NCBI RefSeq assembly: GCF_030816505.1
Contig: NZ_JAUSYB010000001.1
Location: forward strand, 2,728,001 to 2,792,000
Reading direction: 5' to 3'
DNA length: 64,000 nucleotides
Source of the DNA: Microbacterium sp. W4I20
GTDB lineage: Bacteria > Actinomycetota > Actinomycetes > Actinomycetales > Microbacteriaceae
Below, in pieces: positions 60,546 through 64,000 of this stretch (positions are counted from its first letter, which is position 1; each line of letters opens with the position of its first letter). Under the pieces are notes generated by a model. The model did not search any database and was not told the origin of the DNA. It worked only from the letters and a program-made list of their open reading frames with translations. A program made the translations under genes and the position numbers.

Positions 60546-60893
60546 CAGGGCGAACGCCGCGCGTCCGGCGGAGACGAGGGCGGATGCCGGCGCCATGGCC
60601 GTCCGCAGCTCGTCGGCGACCGCGCTGGTGAGTTCGATCAGCGACGTCTCGAGGGCGCCGCTGATCGCCGCGATCATCTCGCTCGACGGCTCCTTGAGTC
60701 CGCGCTCGACCTCGGACAGATACTGCGGGGAGACGCCGGCCTTCTCGGCCGTCTCGGTGAGGGTCTCTTCGCGTTCATGACGCCGGCGGCGCAGCTGGTC
60801 GCCGAGAAGCTGGCGCCACAGCGGCTCGGGGTCGCTCGGCTGGGGACGGCGGTCGGGACGGGGTGCGCGCGGGAACGGGACGATGTCGGCCAT
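60537..60893 (-). CDS. ClgR/PopR-like XRE family regulator with C-terminal Ala degron
   Basis: This is a 118-residue protein. After a Pro/Arg-rich start, residues 30-90 form a single helix-turn-helix (LTETAEKAGVSPQYLSEVER, then GLKEPSSEMI), the form seen in ClgR and PopR regulators of clp genes in actinobacteria. The protein ends Phe-Ala-Leu-Ala-Ala, like ClgR and PopR whose terminal alanines make them ClpP substrates. It is convergent with the clpP pair and is probably their activator, turned over by ClpP in a feedback loop. A 23-base perfect palindrome lies upstream. Confidence 0.88.
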   Translation of the reverse strand: MADIVPFPRAPRPDRRPQPSDPEPLWRQLLGDQLRRRRHEREETLTETAEKAGVSPQYLSEVERGLKEPSSEMIAAISGALETSLIELTSAVADELRTAMAPASALVSAGRAAFALAA

Positions 60894-60929
60894 GCCTCAC
60901 GATAGGCCGCGGCATCCGCCCGCTTCGAG

Positions 60930-60952
60930 GCGTTCTGCTCAGAGCAGAACGC
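60930..60952 (-). promoter_or_regulatory. 23-bp perfect palindrome upstream of the XRE gene
   Basis: GCGTTCTGCTC-A-GAGCAGAACGC is an exact 11-1-11 dyad centred 48 bases before the start codon. It is too good to be chance and is a likely operator, either for the XRE protein itself or another factor. It does not match the ClgR box as I recall it. Confidence 0.65.
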
Positions 60953-61088
60953 GCAGGCGCGCGTCCGGACTTCCACAGCTGGCTGGAAAAGCGTGAACGC
61001 CCGGTTGATAGGTTTCTGCGCGCTGGCGTCACGGCTTTCCTGCTGACGTCCGGCACATGGCCCTGAGTGGGGACGTGGGGGGTAGGGC

Positions 61089-61124
61089 GGGGAGTGAAGC
61101 GATCTGGGGTGGATTTCACTCCCC
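61089..61124. repeat. Inverted repeat upstream of the secreted repeat protein
   Basis: Perfect 10-base arms GGGGAGTGAA (61089-61098) and TTCACTCCCC (61115-61124) lie 39 bases before the start codon at 61163. Together with the palindrome at 60930 this is the only structure noted in the 269-base divergent gap. Confidence 0.5.
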
Positions 61125-61162
61125 ATCCCTTCGCCCGACAACGAAGAGTGCGGAGTCGACTG

Positions 61163-64000
61163 GTGATCAACGGGTTCAGAGGGTTCATCCGAAACGCGGG
61201 CATCGTGCCTGCGAACACCGAGGATTCGACGGGCCCGCAGGTTCTGCCGTCGCGCAGCATCCGGCGAGGGAAGGCGTCCCGCCCGGTCGCAGTGGTCGCC
61301 GCCGCCGTGCTGCTCGCCACCGGGCTGACGGCTGTCGGTGCACCCTCCCCGGCGGCGGCCGCGGCGCCGCTCGCGTGCCTGAACACGGTGTACTTCTCGA
61401 ATGCCACCGCCGGTAACGTCGGGCAGCTCGACCTCACCACCGGCACCGTGGCCCCCGCGCCCGTCTTCGCGACGCCGGCCGGGGCAGGCGCCGCGACCAA
61501 CCAGCTCGGCATCGGGGCGGATGGCGCTCTCGCGATCACCGGCACCAGCACCAGCGTCATCGAGTACGCGCCTGCGGCGAGTGCCGAGGGCACGGTCACC
61601 TTCGCTCCGAAGACCACCGGCGTCGGCGGCGGCACGATGGGTGCCGTCAATCCGCTCACCGGTCTGTACTACTACGGCGGCTTCGCCGGCGCCACGGTCA
61701 ACATCTACGTCTATGACCCTGCGACGGATGCTGCACCGGCAGGGCCGGTCGCCTCGTTCGCAGCGGTGAATCCGCCGGGCGCCAACGGCGACATGGCCTT
61801 CGACAAGACCGGACGGCTCTACTTCGTCGCCGGCGGCGCGACCGAGGCGGCGCTCTATGTGGTCGACGGAGCGATCCCGACCTCCGGCACGGGGACGACG
61901 CTGACGTCCCGCGAGATCTCCCGCGGCTCGACCACTGTTCCCACCAACGGCATCGCCTTCGGCTCCGACGGCTTCCTGTACCTCGGCGGCAGCACCGTGC
62001 TGCAGAAGACGAACCCGATCACGGGTGCGCCCACCGGCACGTCGTTCACGCTCACGGGTGTGACGTCGACCGACCTCGGTTCCTGCGCCAACCCGTCATC
62101 CGCCACGGTGGTCACCGGATTCGACGGCCCCCGCGCCCAGGACTCCGACCAGGTGCAGGTCACCGTCGACGGCGGTTCGTACGGTCCGCACGGTTCCACC
62201 CCCGACTTCCCGGTGAGCACCTCCGGTGGCGACGGCAGCGGGGTTCCCAGCGAGCCCGGCCTGATCCTGCCGGGCGAGACGTACACGGTCCGCCAGACGC
62301 CGGTCGGCACCACTGACCTGAACGACTACCGGACCACCTGGTCCTGCACCGACGCGGACGGCACGGTCGTCGCGAGCGGCACCGGCAACACCGCATCGTT
62401 CACGGCCCCGGCCGGCACGGACGGCGCCAACATCGTCTGCGCCTTCGTCAACGAGCTGCCGCCGCCCGTGGCTGTTCCGGATGCTGCGCCGGGCCCCTTC
62501 GGCTCCCCGATCACGGTTCCCGGTGCGACGAACGACGAGCCGGGCACCGGCACGATCCTTCCCGAGCAGACCGTGTTCACGTCTCCGGACGCGACCGACG
62601 GAGGCAAGCGCCTCGTCACCCCGGACGGTGTCTGGACCGTCGGCACCGACGGGCGCATCACGTTCACCCCGGCACCGGGATTCAGCGGCGACGCCGTCAC
62701 CGAGTACCGGATCGTCGACGACAACCGGCAGACGTCGACCACGACCGCGACCGCCACGGTGCGCCCCGGCCCCTCCGCCGCCGCCGACACCGCGACGACC
62801 ACGCAGGGGACCAGCATCCAGATCCCCACCCTCGGCAATGACGTGCCCGGGCAGAACGCCGACGGCACGCCGGGGACGATCCCGCCGGCACCCGTCCTCT
62901 TCCCGACGACGGGACGGCCGGCCGGAGCGACGGTCAGCGCCGACCGGCGGCGCCTCGAGGTTCCCGGCGAGGGCGTCTACACGATCGACTCGGCCACCGG
63001 CGTCGTCACCTTCGCGCCGGTCCCGACCTTCGATGGCCCGACGACCACCCCGGTCGCCTACGGCTTCACCGACAACCACGGCAACCCGGCATCTTCGACC
63101 ATCACCGTGTCGGTCACCGCGGTGACCCCCACGGCGGTGAACGACTCCGCGAACACTCCCGCCGGCACCCCGGTGACCGTCGATGTCGTCGACAACGACC
63201 TGGCGGGCCCCGGCGGCGCGATCGTGTCGACCTCGACCGTGTTCACCGGCACGGGTGCGACCGACGGCGGCAAGACCCTCGTCACCCCGCAGGGCACGTG
63301 GCGCGTCACGTCCGGGGGCGAGGTCGAGTTCACGCCGGCCGACGGCTTCTCCGGCACGGCGACGACCCCGTACCGCATCACCGACGAGAACGGCCAGCAG
63401 AGCACCGCGAACGTCTCGGTCACCGTGCGCCCGGGCCCCGTCGCCGAGGCCGACGTCGCGTCGACCCCGCAGAACGTCGACGTGGAGATCCCGGTCCTCG
63501 GCAACGACGTGCCCGGTACCACGGCCGACGGAGGCCCCGGCGCGTTCGACCCCGACACGCTGCGGTTCTCCGTGACGCCGGGACTCCCGGCCGGCAGTGC
63601 CGTGAGCGACGGCGGGCGCGGGCTCACCGTGCCCGGTCAGGGTGTCTACACGTTCGATCCCGCGACCGAGAACGTCACGTTCGACCCCGAGCCCGGGTTC
63701 ACCGGCCCCGCGACGCCGGTCACCTACACGGTGACCGACTCGTTCGGGAACGACGCCTCCACGACGGTCGGCGTCTCGGTCATCCCGATCACGCCGACGG
63801 CGACCGGTGACGCGGCGAAGACCCCCGGCGGGGTCGCCGTGACCATCGATATCCTCGAGAACGACGACCCGGGCGCCCCGTCGGCCCCGCTCGTGCCCGG
63901 CTCGGTCGTCTTCCCCTCTCCGGACGCGACCGCGGGCGGCAAGACCCTCGTCGTCCCCGGCGAAGGCACCTGGACCGTCGGCGACGACGGATCGGTGACC
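61163..64000 (+). CDS. Large secreted CshA-like repeat protein (3' end outside window)
   Basis: At least 946 residues are encoded before the window ends. GTG 61163 is chosen because GGAG lies seven bases upstream; GTG 61148 is also in frame. A Sec-type signal is visible (RRGKASRPVAVVAAAVLLAT then Ala-rich). Residues about 70-310 look like a beta-propeller (LNTVYFSNATAGNVGQLDL), and residues 315-430 like an SpaA/prealbumin-type domain. From 440 onward, CshA-type fibril repeats alternate (ATDGGKRLVTPDGVWTVG, and later ATDGGKTLVTPQGTWRV) with a two-domain period of 222-223 residues. Such proteins are cell-surface adhesins or fibrils. The anchor would lie beyond the window. Confidence 0.85.
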   Translation, partial: MINGFRGFIRNAGIVPANTEDSTGPQVLPSRSIRRGKASRPVAVVAAAVLLATGLTAVGAPSPAAAAAPLACLNTVYFSNATAGNVGQLDLTTGTVAPAPVFATPAGAGAATNQLGIGADGALAITGTSTSVIEYAPAASAEGTVTFAPKTTGVGGGTMGAVNPLTGLYYYGGFAGATVNIYVYDPATDAAPAGPVASFAAVNPPGANGDMAFDKTGRLYFVAGGATEAALYVVDGAIPTSGTGTTLTSREISRGSTTVPTNGIAFGSDGFLYLGGSTVLQKTNPITGAPTGTSFTLTGVTSTDLGSCANPSSATVVTGFDGPRAQDSDQVQVTVDGGSYGPHGSTPDFPVSTSGGDGSGVPSEPGLILPGETYTVRQTPVGTTDLNDYRTTWSCTDADGTVVASGTGNTASFTAPAGTDGANIVCAFVNELPPPVAVPDAAPGPFGSPITVPGATNDEPGTGTILPEQTVFTSPDATDGGKRLVTPDGVWTVGTDGRITFTPAPGFSGDAVTEYRIVDDNRQTSTTTATATVRPGPSAAADTATTTQGTSIQIPTLGNDVPGQNADGTPGTIPPAPVLFPTTGRPAGATVSADRRRLEVPGEGVYTIDSATGVVTFAPVPTFDGPTTTPVAYGFTDNHGNPASSTITVSVTAVTPTAVNDSANTPAGTPVTVDVVDNDLAGPGGAIVSTSTVFTGTGATDGGKTLVTPQGTWRVTSGGEVEFTPADGFSGTATTPYRITDENGQQSTANVSVTVRPGPVAEADVASTPQNVDVEIPVLGNDVPGTTADGGPGAFDPDTLRFSVTPGLPAGSAVSDGGRGLTVPGQGVYTFDPATENVTFDPEPGFTGPATPVTYTVTDSFGNDASTTVGVSVIPITPTATGDAAKTPGGVAVTIDILENDDPGAPSAPLVPGSVVFPSPDATAGGKTLVVPGEGTWTVGDDGSVT

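Overview
The window reads as one piece of a high-GC actinobacterial chromosome (about 70% GC by eye). It looks most like Microbacterium or another member of the Microbacteriaceae. The evidence for this is the codon use, very short or overlapping gene junctions (ATGA and GTGA), carbohydrate ABC operons without their own ATPase, an OmpR/PepSY two-component locus, tandem CPBP proteases and a ClgR/PopR-like regulator beside clpP genes. No rRNA, tRNA, prophage, insertion sequence or CRISPR array was found. The assignment comes from reading the proteins and was not checked by a search.

Left part (1-12354): the end of an amidohydrolase gene, an MHS-type MFS transporter, and a ROK repressor facing a seven-gene carbohydrate operon. 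That operon holds a binding protein, two permeases, a zinc-free-looking MDR dehydrogenase, a frameshifted Gfo/Idh/MocA oxidoreductase, a GH36-type alpha-galactosidase and a GH13_18-type phosphorylase. Three tandem in-frame REP copies are built into the GH36 gene. Next (12393-20260) come a MerR/GyrI-like regulator, two CPBP proteases, a PepSY lipid-anchored or membrane protein with an OmpR/histidine-kinase pair, an Imm5-like/DUF6194 pair and a double-MerR regulator.

Middle part (20251-28120): a GntR repressor diverges from a sugar-acid or deoxysugar operon. It encodes a CUT2 binding protein, an enolase-superfamily dehydratase, two permeases, a two-domain ATPase, an aldo/keto reductase and a RhaM-type mutarotase, which together suggest uptake and non-phosphorylative oxidation of a sugar such as L-fucose or L-rhamnose. 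From 28132 to 42389 follow single genes and small operons: AhpD-like, SDR with its divergent MmyB-type regulator, DszA/NtaA-type monooxygenase, PnuC and GNAT, a MazEF pair, DUF808, MsrB-MsrA, a hydrolase, a Phd-VapC pair, Fur-catalase and a phosphoglycerate-mutase-like phosphatase.

Right part (42544-64000): a LacI-controlled operon (repressor, binding protein, two permeases, GH130 enzyme, Tat-secreted alpha/alpha-barrel protein) suited to beta-mannoside or related glycan use. Then come a terpene-cyclase-like toroid protein, a DnaJ/NERD-like protein, an aldo/keto reductase, an amino-acid permease diverging from a MATE exporter, an Lrp regulator diverging from a trans-sulfuration enzyme, and a thioesterase. 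A clpP pair whose second subunit lacks the catalytic serine meets a convergent XRE regulator ending in Ala-Leu-Ala-Ala. The window closes inside a large secreted CshA-like repeat protein.

Between genes the window is rich in fold-back DNA. Many 3' ends carry nested direct and inverted repeat arrays, two of which share the same 16-bp unit. Three convergent pairs carry their stop codons inside a hairpin stem.
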